This document shows positions 11,350 to 23,057 of a DNA stretch of 64,000 bases, piece by piece. Every line of letters begins with the position of its first letter. Within the stretch, counting starts at the first letter, position 1. The notes under the pieces were generated by a model, which saw only the letters and a list, made by a program, of their open reading frames with translations, was not told the DNA's origin and ran no database searches. Source of the stretch: Lyophyllum atratum (lineage: Eukaryota > Basidiomycota > Agaricomycetes > Agaricales > Lyophyllaceae). A program made the position numbers and the translations under genes. The DNA is taken from positions 868,001 to 932,000 of the forward strand of contig JACGCN010000008.1 of NCBI GenBank assembly GCA_014905825.1, in the 5' to 3' direction.

Positions 11350-14300
11350 CTAATCGTAGTTCAGTTTATCATCACCCCCACCCGTGGGCGGTGGCAGCGA
11401 CGAGTCACCGCGTCTAGGGAAGTCGTGGTCCCGCGGATGCGTTGGTAGCAAGCCTTGGGGCGCGGAAGGCCGCTGTGGGAGACCTGACGGGAGGGGCGGG
11501 CGAGGTCCGCCACGCCAGTCATCCCTCCTTTGATCATGACCATGGCTAGGGCCAGGTCCACGGCCGCGGATATTAGGATTGTTATTATGATGCGGAGGCG
11601 GTGGGCCACGCCCGCCTCCGCCGTTGAACCTAGGATGTTGGGGAGGATGGGGGTTAAGGTGAGGGTTCCGTGTGTAGGGGTCTTGGATGAAGCCAGGGAG
11701 TGGGAGGCCGCCGGATCCATGTTGAGGGCCTTGAGGAGGATGAGGAGGGTACGGCATATTCCTCGGAGCAGGGTTGCGATGCATGGTTGGGCCATGTGGG
11801 GCGTTAAAGTCGGGACCTGGGCGACCGCGAAATGCTGGGTTGTGAAGGTTGTGGGGTTCATGAGGTGGGAGGGGTTGTACGTTCGCTGGGGGATGGTGGT
11901 TACGCTGCCCGCGTTTGTCAAATTCGTGCGAGGCCTCGTAAGATGGCAACCTGCAGATGCGTCATGATCAGACGAGGTAAAGAGACGTATAATGTATACA
12001 CACGTCTTCGGGTCAGCAGGAAGTGGGTCTGTCCAGAAGTAGTCATGGTTGAGGGCCTGAGACGCCGTGATGCGCTCTCTCGGGTTGCATGTCAGCAGCT
12101 TGTCCAACAGATCGCAGGTCTCAGAGCCAACACTGATACGACACGGAACATTGAATCGGCCAACCGGTCAGCTCGCGTGAGCGATCAAAGACGCAGTTCC
12201 ACCAACCTTTCATATGTCTGCCTTATCCTCCTCGAATGCGTCTGGAACCGTTTGACCCCTTCGCACCCAGGCAGAGCATCGTAGTGTGGCCAACTGTGCT
12301 GATTCGGTGAGCCGCAGAGCTGCCATATCTTTTCGAGCTGGTCCAGATCTGAATTGCCGGGAAGGATGGGTCTTCGAGAGAACATTTCACCAAGCACGCA
12401 ACTATAGAGGGCAGTATTTAGCATGTAGTGAGGCAGGGATGCTGTTTTCCATACCCAATGCCCCACATGTCGACTTCTCCACCATACTGTCGGGCGCCCA
12501 TAAGAAGCTCGGGCGGGCGGTACCACCGTGTCACGACACAGTTAGTATACTTGCGTTCTTTGACCCGGCCGTCGATACTGTTTCGAGTGACGTTCACGTC
12601 GAAGGCACGTGCAAGACCGAAATCAGCTATCTGCAGGGATCCAGTGTTCGATATGAGCAAGTTGGCGGCCTTCATGTCTCGATGGAGAATATGGTTCTAG
12701 GAAGGAAGTGTTAGTTAGAGGAGTGGTTATCAATGCGATGGACGTACATGATGCATGTACTCCGTTCCTTCGAGGAGCTGCTTCATGTACAACTTGATGT
12801 GACTGGGTTGCAGTTTCACTCGATCATTCTCCAGCAGACCTGCAAGATCGTGGTCCATGTACGGGAAGACCATGTAAACGGACAAGGGGTCTTTTGAGGT
12901 ACCTGTCTCGAGATTAGTCAGACTTCAGCGAAGATATTTTGAAGACTTACTTCGCACGACAAACATATCCAAGATGTTGACGATACATGAGTGGCGTAAA
13001 GCCTTGAGGATCTTGATTTCCCGCAGAGCAGTGACAGGCATGCCTTCCTTCTCGTTGTGCATCAGAATGCGCTTCAGTGCGACTATATTCCCCGTCTCCT
13101 TGTGAATGGCCTTGTGTACTTCACTGCAAAACAACATATTAAAGGGGCTGTCGAGATTGAAGATAGTAGCACAGCTTACCCAAAAGTCCCCTCTCCGAGT
13201 TTCGTCGTCACCTCGTAGTCTGCTTGCATCCCACAGCCCCCGAAAATCCGCCCGTATGCCTCCATCTCCTCCTTCTTCGACCTCCGGATAGGCTCGCGTC
13301 TCCGCACAGACCGGACCTTCGGCGCTAACGGCGTCAGCTGTTCTGGCTTTGGCAGTCCCAGGTCCTTCGCCACCTTCTCCTCTCTTTTTCTCTCTAAAGG
13401 ATTCGCGAGGACATTTATCGCAGAAGGGAGCGGCAACGGTGTCGGCGAATGGACATCCCTTGGTGCTGCCGGGCGTTTTAGAGGGATGATGACCGTTTTA
13501 TGCTCTTGTGGCAACGTCGCGTCTTTCACTAGTCGGCTGTCAGGAGGTGGAGGAGGTGGAGGCGTGAACGCAGGAGGAGGAGGAGGAGGAGTGCTAGCCG
13601 GCTTGAGAGGCGGAGGTGTCGGCGGCAGTGCTGGAGGCTCATGTGGCGGGGGAGAACGACGGACGGGTGAAGGAGATCTGGGGCGGTAGTTGTCCTGCCG
13701 TCTTCGGTCATATTCTCTATTATCATCATACGGCCGCTCATCCCGTCTACCCCACCGATTTTCGTCGTCTTCTCGGCGCGTGTACTCGCGTTCACGATAG
13801 TCATCCGCCGGATAGTGCGGGCCCGGGCGATAGTGACGGTCCTCGTTCGAGTCCCGCGGATAATGCCGTTGGTCGTCATTGCCACGGTACCGTCGGTCTC
13901 TATCTCTATGCCCTCCGCGGTCTCTATCTGCATCGCGGTCACGTCCATAGCCCCCTCTCGGGGGGCTAAAAGTCGCCACTGGTGATCTGGGTGGAGGCAG
14001 TCGATGCTTATCCTGGCGATGGGATGAAGAAGGGGTGCCTGGGGAACGAGAAGGGGGGGAATGTGATGACGGGGATCTCGGGCGCTCCCTGTCCTTGTGG
14101 TCTCGATAGTCTCGGCGTGGCGCATAAGGTCTCGACGACGACGAGCTGTCCCGGCTTTCGAAACTAGAATCCCAGGGACCGGAAGGCCCAGAATGCATAG
14201 GCCTCCGTCTAGGTTCGTCACGGCGTCCATTAAGCCGCCGCACATCCTCCACAGACCTTTCGTAAACCCCTGGACCCTCCTTCACCTTTGGAGCGGACAA

Positions 14301-14537
14301 CGTCGAACTACTCCTGGACGGCTCGTTCTTCTTTTTAAATGGAAAAGGAACTTTGCTCTTCGGCGTCGCAGTAACCGGTTTTGCGGGCAGGCATGCAGGC
14401 AGGGGAGGTAGAGTATGCGGAAACGGCTCTGCATCGTCAAGCTCACCCTCTTCAGGCGAAGATGTTGCAAGCCTCTTGGTGGCCCTTTCTCCTGCTGGGG
14501 AGCTCGAAGCATGCCTCTTTATCGTCGTGGGACGCAT
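11350..14537 (-). CDS. CDK9: CDK9/Bur1-type cyclin-dependent kinase with RS-rich N-terminus
   Basis: The start is the first in-frame ATG ([20 protein letters not shown]). About 440 disordered residues rich in Arg, Ser, Asp and Pro, with long Pro runs, precede the kinase domain. Kinase motifs in order: LGEGTFG|EVHKA (P-loop, split by an intron), [21 protein letters not shown] (the PITALRE-type helix that names CDK9), [20 protein letters not shown]-loop [20 protein letters not shown] with the activating Thr, DMWGIGCVLGEMF, and [13 protein letters not shown] Pro/Gly/His-rich tail follows the kinase. CDK9/Bur1 with its cyclin (P-TEFb) phosphorylates the RNA polymerase II C-terminal domain and Spt5. 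PVTALRE and HRDMKAAN favour CDK9/Bur1 over CDK12/Ctk1, although the RS-rich N-terminus resembles CDK12. Confidence 0.92.
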
Positions 14538-15480
14538 TGGCAAATGCTGAGCAGAGTGAGCACCGTGTTCGCCGTCGACGGTAATGTAATGGTAGTGGAA
14601 GGAGAAGTGAAACTGACGTAAGCCGAAATTGCTGTTTCTTGTGCGGCTCCTCCGGCTCAACTGCACGGCCTCAACAACTCCCTCGTATCTCCTCCAGTAT
14701 CAAAATCACAAGATATCCTTGACCGGTCCTCACGCCCTAGCCCTGGGTTTAAATGCTCAACAGTGTTTGGCGCCGTCTTCCGCCATCGATTTGAATCTGC
14801 CTCATGCTTTCATCTGGCTGTATACCTCCAAAATTGCACATGAAAGTACGACGCCTCCCATCAAAGCTTTTTTGCAGCAGAGATAATCCAGATACGATTC
14901 GTTAACCATGATGATAAGTAAAAAGTTGAGTTGCAGGCTGTGTGGTGTCAAACAAACTTCCAGAGGAGCCTGTTTCAAGCATGACCAACCAAAGGTCAAT
15001 AAAGCGGCTTGCGGGTTGCCACTCCTCTGAGTGCTTAGCTCTGTGAGCGGCACTTCTGTATACAGTGTAGCGGCCTCAAGCATACGTGTGGTACGCTCAA
15101 GATCTCGGCGAATCCAGATGTTCATTGCGACTCATTGCGACTTACTTACGTTGCGAATCATGAAGGCTGAGCGCCTATCAAGTGCTAGGTTCGATCAGCG
15201 AATGTACCTTCCTCGAGGCAGGAGTGTGACCCGACAGCGTCTATACGGTGATGGTGCTGACCTCAAATGGCATATCTGAAGTGTATATAATTGCAATTTC
15301 AGTGCTCTACACAGCCATGGCAAGCTGCTACTTTGTTTCGAGCACAAGAAAGCTGCCATTCACAGCAAACCACGAGGTGAGCTTCCACTTCTCCTTTTTA
15401 CGAACCCCGCATTCTAAACAAGTTCCCAGTCACAGAAGCAACTAACGCCGCCCACGTTGCCGGCCATTAGCGCTTCAGCT
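14538..15480. other. intergenic region without a supported gene
   Basis: Contains the divergent 5' flanks of the CDK9-type and BTB genes. A minus frame at 14802-15125 begins MNIWIRRDLERTTRMLEA but has no neighbouring exons I can join, and I do not call it a gene. Confidence 0.5.
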
Positions 15481-15487
15481 TATAAAG
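15481..15487 (+). promoter_or_regulatory. TATA box upstream of the BTB gene
   Basis: TATAAAG lies 38 bp before the start codon at 15525, a plausible distance for a short 5' leader. Confidence 0.45.
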
Positions 15488-15524
15488 TAGGAATGTTTCA
15501 TTCTCCTCTCTCCCAATCCCCAAC

Positions 15525-17108
15525 ATGGAGCGACTCAACGCCGATTCTTGGTCCCTCGGAGACACCCCCAGCGTCACTTCCTTTTTCAAGTTGCCGCTCA
15601 CCGATGGACACTCGCCGGACATTGACAAAGGCCTCATCTTCACAGGTAGCTGCGGCTTAGGTTGGCGCTTCGCCGTCTCCGCTATGCATGCCGATACTCG
15701 AGAACAAATGTGGGGCGAGGCTCGGACTGTTCAGAAAACCGCCTACCGCATCTACTTTGCGCCTCATCTTGTCGCCACTGCGGACCTTGGGGATCTATCC
15801 GTAGCCATCATCACTGAAAACCTCTATCAACATGTAAATGGCTCCACTACCATTTCGCTCCCTACATCCTCTGAAAAGATACCACTTGCTTCATACTTCT
15901 CCACCGAGAACTTCACTGGAAATGCTACTGTAGCGATTCAAGTCAATCTACAATCTTCCTTTAGCCTGTCCCCCATCAGCGAGCCCCCGCTCCCCAAATT
16001 ACAACAGGCCCTTTGCAACTCGCTTGCAGGTGAAGAATTTGGGGACATAAAGTTCTATTTCTACCCGCGTCGCAATGCCCAGAACCCGGCTAGTCCTGCC
16101 CAACCGCAAGTCATGTTTGCCAACAGTTCACTCTTACGAGGCTACTGCGCGTATCTGGATAAGCGTATGTCACGTCACTTATATCTCCATGCATTCTCTC
16201 ATTTAGCCGAATTTAGTACTGGATACGAAGGAAGATACAGTGATGAGCCACGATGCAGCTAATCTGACATCCGGAGCGTACGACTATGACGAAGATAGCG
16301 ATCTTGACTCGGATGAAGGAGAAGAGGATGCTGATTATCAGGAGATTGGTATATCTGCTGGGAAGGAGGCCGGGTCTGAGGAAAAGGAAAAAAGAAAGAG
16401 AACCTGTCAAGCAGGAGCAACCGAACGAGCGATACTCATCAGCGATACCGCCTTCAAAACGTGGGTGTCTGTTTTCTTACCTTCCTTCTATTTGCTGACG
16501 GGACTCACAGTTGGAAGTCCTTCGTATTTTATCTCTATACGAGAGAAATAAACTTGAGGCCCTTAACTTCTCGTGTAACTTTCGAGGGTCCGCCGCCGTC
16601 TTCTGGTGCTCCATTGCCACCAGGCTTTGAATCCAATGTGTCCGGCTTGCCACCTCAGTGCTCACCAAAATCCATGTATCGACTTGCTCACAAGGTACCT
16701 CGGATAATATGGTGCCTCCAGTCGAAACGCATACTGACCGCCTGGTGTGTACGCTACAGATCGGATCTTCAGAACTACAAGCCCTCGCTTTGGCTGCTAT
16801 TGCCCGAGATCTAACAGAGGATAACATCGTCCACGAAGTTTTCTCCCGATTCACATCCATGTATGTGTGGTCTCTCCTTATTCTTTGCACCACTCGATCC
16901 ACGCTTATTGGTCTGCAGGCATACCGAAGTTCAGAAAGTCGAAGTGGATTACCTGATCTCGCACCTAACGTCGCGTGTATTTGAGGACCTCCTGGAAAAG
17001 ATGAAGATCGTCATTAGCGGGAGCCTGCCGCATTGCTTCGATGTTGTTGCAGCCATCATGCACAAGATGAATACGCGTGGGAGTCATACAGGTACTGTGT
17101 CGCGATAA
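15525..17108 (+). CDS. BTB/POZ-domain protein
   Basis: Multi-exon gene whose first exon encodes an N-terminal domain with GWRFAVSAMHADTREQMWGE. Then come FGDIKFYFYPR, VMFANSSLLRGYCAYLD, an acidic insert rich in Asp and Glu (about 16285-16400, YDYDEDSDLDSDEGEEDADY), AFKTWKSFVFYLYTREINLR (joined across an intron near 16458-16510) and a C-terminal helical region (HTEVQKVEVDYLISHLTSRV). The FxF, hxxxS and FxxFLxYLYT-like elements are those of a BTB fold with a long acidic loop, common as lineage-expanded proteins in Agaricomycetes. Such proteins often act as adaptors or oligomerisation modules; the partner is unknown. The C-terminus could continue after a donor at about 17091. Confidence 0.7.
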
Positions 17109-17817
17109 TGGATGGGTCCTCGTGCGCTAATGAGTGCATTTATGACATTTATGAACATAAAACTTACCGCCTTCCGTAGGCACACCGCCTCCCGTGGGCA
17201 TACTCATACAGCCTCCCATGAATCCGGCGGAGGTGCAACCAAAAATACCAACCATCCCAACACGAGTACCACCATGGGGTAAAAAAAAAAGTAGTAACCT
17301 CGGCCCCTACCAATAATGGGTGGGGTAAAACCAGTGGGTGGGGCGGCTTCAAGGGAGGAACGACCAATTATATCTGTCAGGAGAGACCTAGGGCGCCCTG
17401 TTTTTGCTAGACTGAGGGCGACTTAAAATGACCCGGATACATACTTCAGACGTCCTTTCATGTTTATATTGGAACTCCATATTACAGTGATATTGCATAG
17501 AAATGGTGCCAAGTCCGGGATCTTGAGTACTTGTACTCTCAATTTCTGGAAGCGTAAATCGAAGTAGGGCCAAGCGGAAGTGGATCGTCTTTCGAAAACC
17601 TTCAACCTCAAGGCTATTCTCAGTATCCTCACGGCACGCGGTCGACGTAGAAGAGGGGAATCGATTAATCAACATTAAGAAAAACGCGAAAACTCTACTG
17701 AGTATGAATAACTGTGCTCTAATGGTATCCTGCATGCATTCTAGGGTTTTTCTATGCCTCTAGCTTTTCTATGCTTCTATCCCGGCTACGATCTAAATTT
17801 CATACCCAACATTCCCC
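17109..17817. other. intergenic region, convergent 3' ends
   Basis: Separates the BTB gene from the convergent helicase gene. It includes an A-rich run (about 17279-17290). The open minus frames at 17388-17735 show no domain. A possible extra 3' exon of the BTB gene would start at about 17181. Confidence 0.4.
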
Positions 17818-20093
17818 CTACCTCCTCCCAGGCCCCCCCGAACCCCTTCCTCGTCCCGCCGGCTGCCCACCACCCGGCGCCCTCCCCCTCCCCGGTCCAC
17901 CCGCCCCGCCCCTCTCCACCATCTTCGTCTTCACCACATTCATCCCCTCCACCCCCTTCAACCCCATCTTCCCAATCAGCTTCGTCTCCATCTCCGGCAG
18001 CAGCCCCCCCTCCCCGCCCACACCCCACCCAAGCGCCTCCCGAACATACGCCCCGCCCACCCGGACGAGCCCCGCCTTGTCCCAGCGCAGCAGCTTCGTA
18101 TGCGAGTTGTAGTACCCGAGCCACGCGCGGTACGCCTGGGCCTTGGTGTCCTCGTCTACACCGCGGCCTGCGGGGAGGGTGCGGGAGAGTGCTTGTGCGA
18201 CTTCGGTGCGCTCGGAGGCGAGGGGGTCGGGGGTGGTAGATGGGGTAGAGGCGGCGGCGGTGAATTGGGGGTCGGGGGTGATACCGAAGGGGCGGACGTC
18301 TTTTTGTTCCAAGAAGCGTGCCTCGGCTGGGTCGAGCACGATGATACCCCTCCCACCTTGCCCGGCTCGCGCAGTGCGTCCGAGGCGGTGGATGTACTGC
18401 TCCGAGGACGCGGGAAGGCCAAGCTGGACGACGAGAGTCACACTGCGGGCGAAAGGGGCAATTAGCAGAGGTTCATTGTAATGATTTATGAGAGAGAGGG
18501 CAGCGTACCCAGGGAAATCCATTCCTCGTGCAGCCACATCGGAACTGACCAAAACCGCCTCCTGTGCGTCCTTGAACCTCGCACTAGCCTTGCTCCGCGC
18601 CTCCTGACTCTTGCGCGAATGGAGCTCATACACTGGCGGGAGCCCGGGGAGACTTGCAAGCAGCTCATAGGCAAGCGAGACGTGGCGCGCTGTGGGGAAG
18701 AATACGATCGTCTTTGACGTCGACAGCGCTGCGGATGCGGCTGCAGGTTGCGAGGCGGGGAGGTTGGAAAGAGTGGGCTTGGAGAGGGAAAGAGCTTGAG
18801 GGGTGACGGAAGGGAGAGCGTGAGTGAGACGTTCTTGACGCAGGATGTGCAGGGCAAGGGGCAGGGTATTGGCGAATCGCGTGACGATGTGGGTTTGTGG
18901 GACTAGGAGGGGCAGAAATAAATGAGTATATGTGATTTGGAGGAATGCTGGGCGACAAACCATGTTCGTGGGTGTTGACTTCGTCCTCGAGTAAGGTGGA
19001 CACAAACGCGTGGTCGGCGCTTAGGGCCTCCTTCGCAACCTGTTCCAGACGTAAGATAGATATCCTGCTCAAAAAACATTCGAGCACTCACTTCCTTAAT
19101 CTCCTTGCTGATCGTCGCGCTGAACAGCATCACCTGCCTGGGCGCAACTTTCCTATTTGGGAGGGCAGCTAGGATGCCTGAGAGCTCGCGGCGGAAACCC
19201 TGGTCAAGGAGGCGGTCGGCCTCGTCATACACAAGAGCTTGAAGACCACGAAACTGGGCAGCGACTTCAGGGGTGGAAATGTTGTCATGAAGACGGCCTG
19301 GGGTGGCAATGAGGATTGTGGGAGGTTTCTTGAGGAGGGTGTTGAGAGATTGGTTTGCCCTGGGAGAACAGGTGAGTGCTAGAAAGGAGGACAAGATGGA
19401 AAAACGTACTTGGTTCCACCAATAACGTGACCGACAGTGAAGTTTTTGTGGTGCTTGAGCAGCAGTTTGGCCTCTTCCTCGATTTGGAGGGCGAGCTCAC
19501 GTGTGGGAGCTAAGACGAGGACTGAGATGCCTTGAAGAGGCGTTCTGGCCTTTAGGAGGCGCTCGATAGCAGGAAGGAGGAATGCAATGGTTTTTCCAGT
19601 GCCGGTCTTGGCCTGCACGAGGAGATCTTTGCCAGAAAGACCGAGCTGGAGCAAATGGTGAGCATCCATTAGAGCTAGATATAAAGCTAGAAGGGCATAC
19701 GTCTAAGGTAGCCGCCTGAACGTCAGACATGAATTCATGCTCGATACCAGCCTTAGACTGGGCCGAGAGGTTGGCGTCCTGGAACTTGCGGTCTGAGAAA
19801 TGGCGAGATGCTGATGGTGACGCAGGACGCATGGTGGGAGTTGCAACAGGCGGGTTCACTGGAGCTGGAGCTGGGTTTGTTTTGAGCTTCTTGGCGGGTC
19901 TAGGCGGAGTAGCGGCGACACTGGTACCCACAGTGGTGAAATTGGCGGTGTCGCTGGCAAGGGCAGCTGTGGCCATCGACCGGGATTCTTCGGTACGTGG
20001 TCGTCGGTAGCGAGGAGGCATGGCGGGAGGGGCAGAGAATGCAGAGAGAAGGAGGTGACTACGCGTTGCTGTCAATCGCGACACGGTGTACAT
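17818..20093 (-). CDS. MSS116: Mss116/CYT-19-type mitochondrial DEAD-box RNA helicase
   Basis: An upstream ATG gives [20 protein letters not shown], a leader free of acidic residues with Arg, Ser and Leu, fitting a mitochondrial presequence; a second ATG (MPPRYRR) lies at 20021. Helicase motifs in order: [11 protein letters not shown] (Q-motif region), [72 protein letters not shown]. The downstream [20 protein letters not shown] and [15 protein letters not shown] blocks are characteristic of Mss116, and an Arg/Gly-rich tail ([12 protein letters not shown]) follows. Mss116 is an RNA chaperone for mitochondrial group I and II intron splicing and translation. Introns sit near 19645-19700, 19350-19410, 19030-19095, 18900-18960 and 18440-18510. 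It shares a 164-bp promoter region with the NUDIX gene. Confidence 0.9.
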
Positions 20094-20257
20094 GTAAGAA
20101 TGCCAACGAAAATAAAATCGTTGACGCGTGGTGTCATCATGGATCTTATCTTATCTGATGGCGTCGGAGTCGGACCTGGTCCATCTGGTCAACCATTCAT
20201 TCTATCTACTTTGCTCTTCGATACCCTTCATCTTATACCACCAAATCTTGACAGGCT
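20094..20257. promoter_or_regulatory. short bidirectional promoter, helicase and NUDIX genes
   Basis: Only 164 bp separate the two divergent start codons, so both genes must be driven from this stretch or from elements overlapping the neighbouring gene. No clear TATA box. Confidence 0.6.
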
Positions 20258-21134
20258 ATGCTTCATTCTCTCAGTAAAATACCCCCAGGACTCGAAGGAA
20301 ATCTGAAGCGCGTCGTGAGTGGCGGTGACGATCTCGATTGGATGCAATTCAAGAAGAGCAAAAACTACACCAACGCGTTCATTGTTCAAGATGGAAAGGC
20401 ATGTGCCTGCATCTACTAATAACAGCCAAATAATATAACCGATCTACCGCCAGGTTCTACTAGGATACAAGAAGCGTGGTTTTGGAAAGCACAAGTGCGA
20501 GATCCTCATCCGTCTGCCTACAGAAACTACCATTGCTAGCCAACTGTCCTTTGGCGCGTAGATTTAACGGGTTTGGTGAGTGCCACGTCAGAGACAGAAA
20601 GATCAAGTGGCTGATTCGACGCCGGGGTTTCTTAGGCGGGAAAGTAGAAGATGGAGAGACTTCCCGAGAAGCAGCTTTGCGTGAACTCGAGGTACTACAT
20701 GGCTTCATTATATCCTCAGATTGACTTCTACGTCGTTCAGGAAGAAGCTGGGATAACGGCACCCCTCGAATATGCCGGCACCCTTCTCTTCCTTAGCGAA
20801 GGAGCGGACGTAGCATTCCACATTGAGATTTACCGCGCAGACGAGTATTCAGGTGTTATCACAGAGTAGTCCCTTTCTCCTTGATCTCATTCCATCGTCG
20901 CTAACATTTATCTGTCCTAGAACCGACGAAATGCGGCCCGAATGGTTCTCCATCCCTTCAAGCGCCGGGTCCGAAGCGTCTAGCATCCCCTTCGAAAAAA
21001 TGTGGGATACAGATCCTTACTGGCTGCCACTCCTGTTCTCGAAGACAGTATTTGTTGGGAGGGCAGATTTCAAACAGGAGGGAGATGTGTTCTCTTTGCA
21101 TAAATGGTGGTTTGGAGTTGCTGCTGATGTTTGA
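20258..21134 (+). CDS. MTH1-like NUDIX hydrolase (oxidised purine nucleotide sanitising)
   Basis: Start MLHSLSKIPPGLEGNLKR; six exons. Exon 1 ends NAFIVQDGK and is followed by a GC-AG intron (GCATGT donor), then VLLGYKKRGFGKHK|FNGFG|GKVEDG. The NUDIX box is complete: GKVEDGETSREAALRELE plus EEAGI fits Gx5Ex7REUxEExGU. The remainder (FHIEIYRADEY, TDEMRPEWFSIP, IPFEKMWDTDPYWLPLL, VFVGRADFKQEGD) parallels NUDT1/MTH1 almost block by block, including the EMRPxWF segment. MTH1 hydrolyses 8-oxo-dGTP and 2-OH-dATP to monophosphates, protecting DNA from oxidised precursors. The N-terminal ~45 residues are longer than in human MTH1 and include DDLDWMQFKKSKNY. Confidence 0.93.
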
Positions 21135-21255
21135 GTCCGTTGACGCATTTGGAACTTACTACAACAAAATGGAATTTTCCCCTGTTGTGAATTCCGAAAG
21201 ACTAATGACGCGTCGAGTGGCTCAACAGGAAATTGCGAGTCCCAAGAAAATGTAC

Positions 21256-22771
21256 TCATTTCTTCAACGCGCTTTCCAATAGGTCGAGCGCCATCGATGC
21301 CGAGCCCCAAGACGAGATATATCCGTACCCTCCGTGTCTGCCCAATGTTGCTCAGCGGCAGCATAACGACGAGGATGCACGACTCACCCATAATTGTGCA
21401 CAATTGGTACTTCCTTGCGTTCTTCCACTTCTAACCTGATACCACCCTTTCTCCCCGGTCTCAGCCCACAGCCCTCTTCGATAACAATGGGGAGTATATC
21501 CTCTAGGCCTGGTTCACGGACGGCCCGGATCTCTGGAGGTGCAATCTCAGGACACAGGGCCAGAGCGCGCTCTAGGATATCACGAGTCGTCTCCGGTCGT
21601 GGATTGGGATACCTATGCCTGCCTGTGAGCTCCCGACACCGGAGTCTGAGCTTCGAAATACGAACCAATCATCGCGCTCGATAGTCCCGCCCACAATAAC
21701 CTAAGGGAACGACAAGATCAACGCTCCTCCATGCTTCGACCCAAAGTGAACTTATAAACCCACATCTCCAGATCTCCGCGGCATAACATACGTCCACGTC
21801 CCATCCACAGAGCTCACCGTCCTCCCAAACCTTACCCAAGGCGCCCTCAACAAAACCGTCTGTCCCCGAACAGGATACACATCTCCATCCTCCACTCCAC
21901 CAAGCGTGCGCGCACCAAGCCCTGCACATACCACAACAGCATCCGGAGGCGCGGGTCCCCCTACCTGCGAGTCGACAGCGTACACGCCGCCTTCTACGAG
22001 CTGGTCGACATGCTGTATGGATCCCAGTACCACCGACCCCCCGCTCGCTATGAAACGGGCCATTAGGTATTTCAGATACACCGGTGTGTCGATCGTGACC
22101 GTGGTGAAACCGATCCCGTGAACCGCGTTTATGGGCCAGGTATCGTCAGGCAGGATTCTGTACTTCAAAAGGCATCACGCATAGAAATCAACCTTTCCGT
22201 CCCGGTGGCGGGGGTGGGAAGAACATACTTACATCGGGCATCATCTCGAGGACATCAGGCTGGGGCCGTTCCTCGCAGTGGTACTCTTCTTGGTTTAGTC
22301 GCAGGAAACATTCCTCGGCAGGGCTTCCTGGTGCGGATAGCTCCCACATTGCCGCGAAAGTTTCTTGGTCCATTTCTGCGGCAGGAACTTCTTTTGAACG
22401 GTGTTGGCCTCAGGCGCAGATGTTTCAACGCACTTCTTTGTCTTGTGTCATTCCCGGCGAGACTGACATGATGGGCACCCTTTCCAACCCCGTATTAATA
22501 CATTTAACTTAAGGACTCCTACCAGTGAAACGGAGGATGAAGGCGCGACTCACCGCCCAATGGCTAGTGTACTTGATAGACTTGGGATCGCTGGGGAGTA
22601 TCTCGGCAATGATGGTTACATCGTACCCTCCTGTTTCCTGGATCTTTATCGCGGTCGTCAGACCGATCACACCTAAGTCAACGAATGTAAGAGCACCGGA
22701 AGATAGTGCCGTAAATGTAGGGCCTTACCTGCTCCTAGGACGATGATCTTCTTCGTTTCGGCAGCTGCCAT
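21256..22771 (-). CDS. D-amino-acid oxidase, copy 1
   Basis: Flavoprotein. The N-terminal dinucleotide motif VLGAGVIGLTTA is split by an intron. Then come GGYDVTIIAEILPSD, YTSHWAG, DQETFAAMWELSAPG, VHGIGFTTVTIDTPVYLKYL, VVVCAGLGARTLGGVED, YPVRGQTVLLRAPW, WTYVMPRRSGD, VIVGGTIERDDW, RPETTRDILERAL, GCGLRPGRKGGIRLE, VPIVHNYG and HGGYGYISSWGSA; it ends LESALKK. This is the full domain order of D-amino-acid oxidase, which deaminates D-amino acids to 2-oxo acids, ammonia and H2O2. The C-terminus lacks an SKL-type peroxisomal signal. It has a 47-nt intron (21619-21665) absent from copy 2. A TATA-like box lies about 55 bp upstream. Its 3' end faces the NUDIX gene at 121 bp. Confidence 0.92.
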
Positions 22772-23057
22772 ACGATCGAGAGGTGATAAGTGATGGACTA
22801 TCGAATACCAAACTAACTCCTTTTATATAGATCTACGCTTGCCGCGGCAAGTGACCAGAAGATCATAATTTACCATTCGGTGTATGCGCTTCTTCTGGAT
22901 CTTTGATCACCTGTGTTGTAGCAATGCTTCCCCAACTATACAAGGCACAGCGGATCACCAACATAGAGGATTACATACCCAACGATGTGGGTTGTGCAAC
23001 ATTACAAAAATCGTCGAATCCATTGGTATATCATATTTAGGGATATACGTCTCTTCA
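22772..23057. other. intergenic spacer between the two oxidase copies
   Basis: 286 bp holding the copy 1 promoter and the copy 2 3' flank; nothing else is seen. Confidence 0.6.
22821..22830 (-). promoter_or_regulatory. TATA box upstream of D-amino-acid oxidase copy 1
   Basis: Reads CTATATAAAA on the minus strand, 50-60 bp before the start codon at 22771. Confidence 0.5.

Noticed and set aside
17754..18239. Pro-rich plus-strand frame
   Set aside because: It is the antisense shadow of the Arg/Gly-rich helicase C-terminus.
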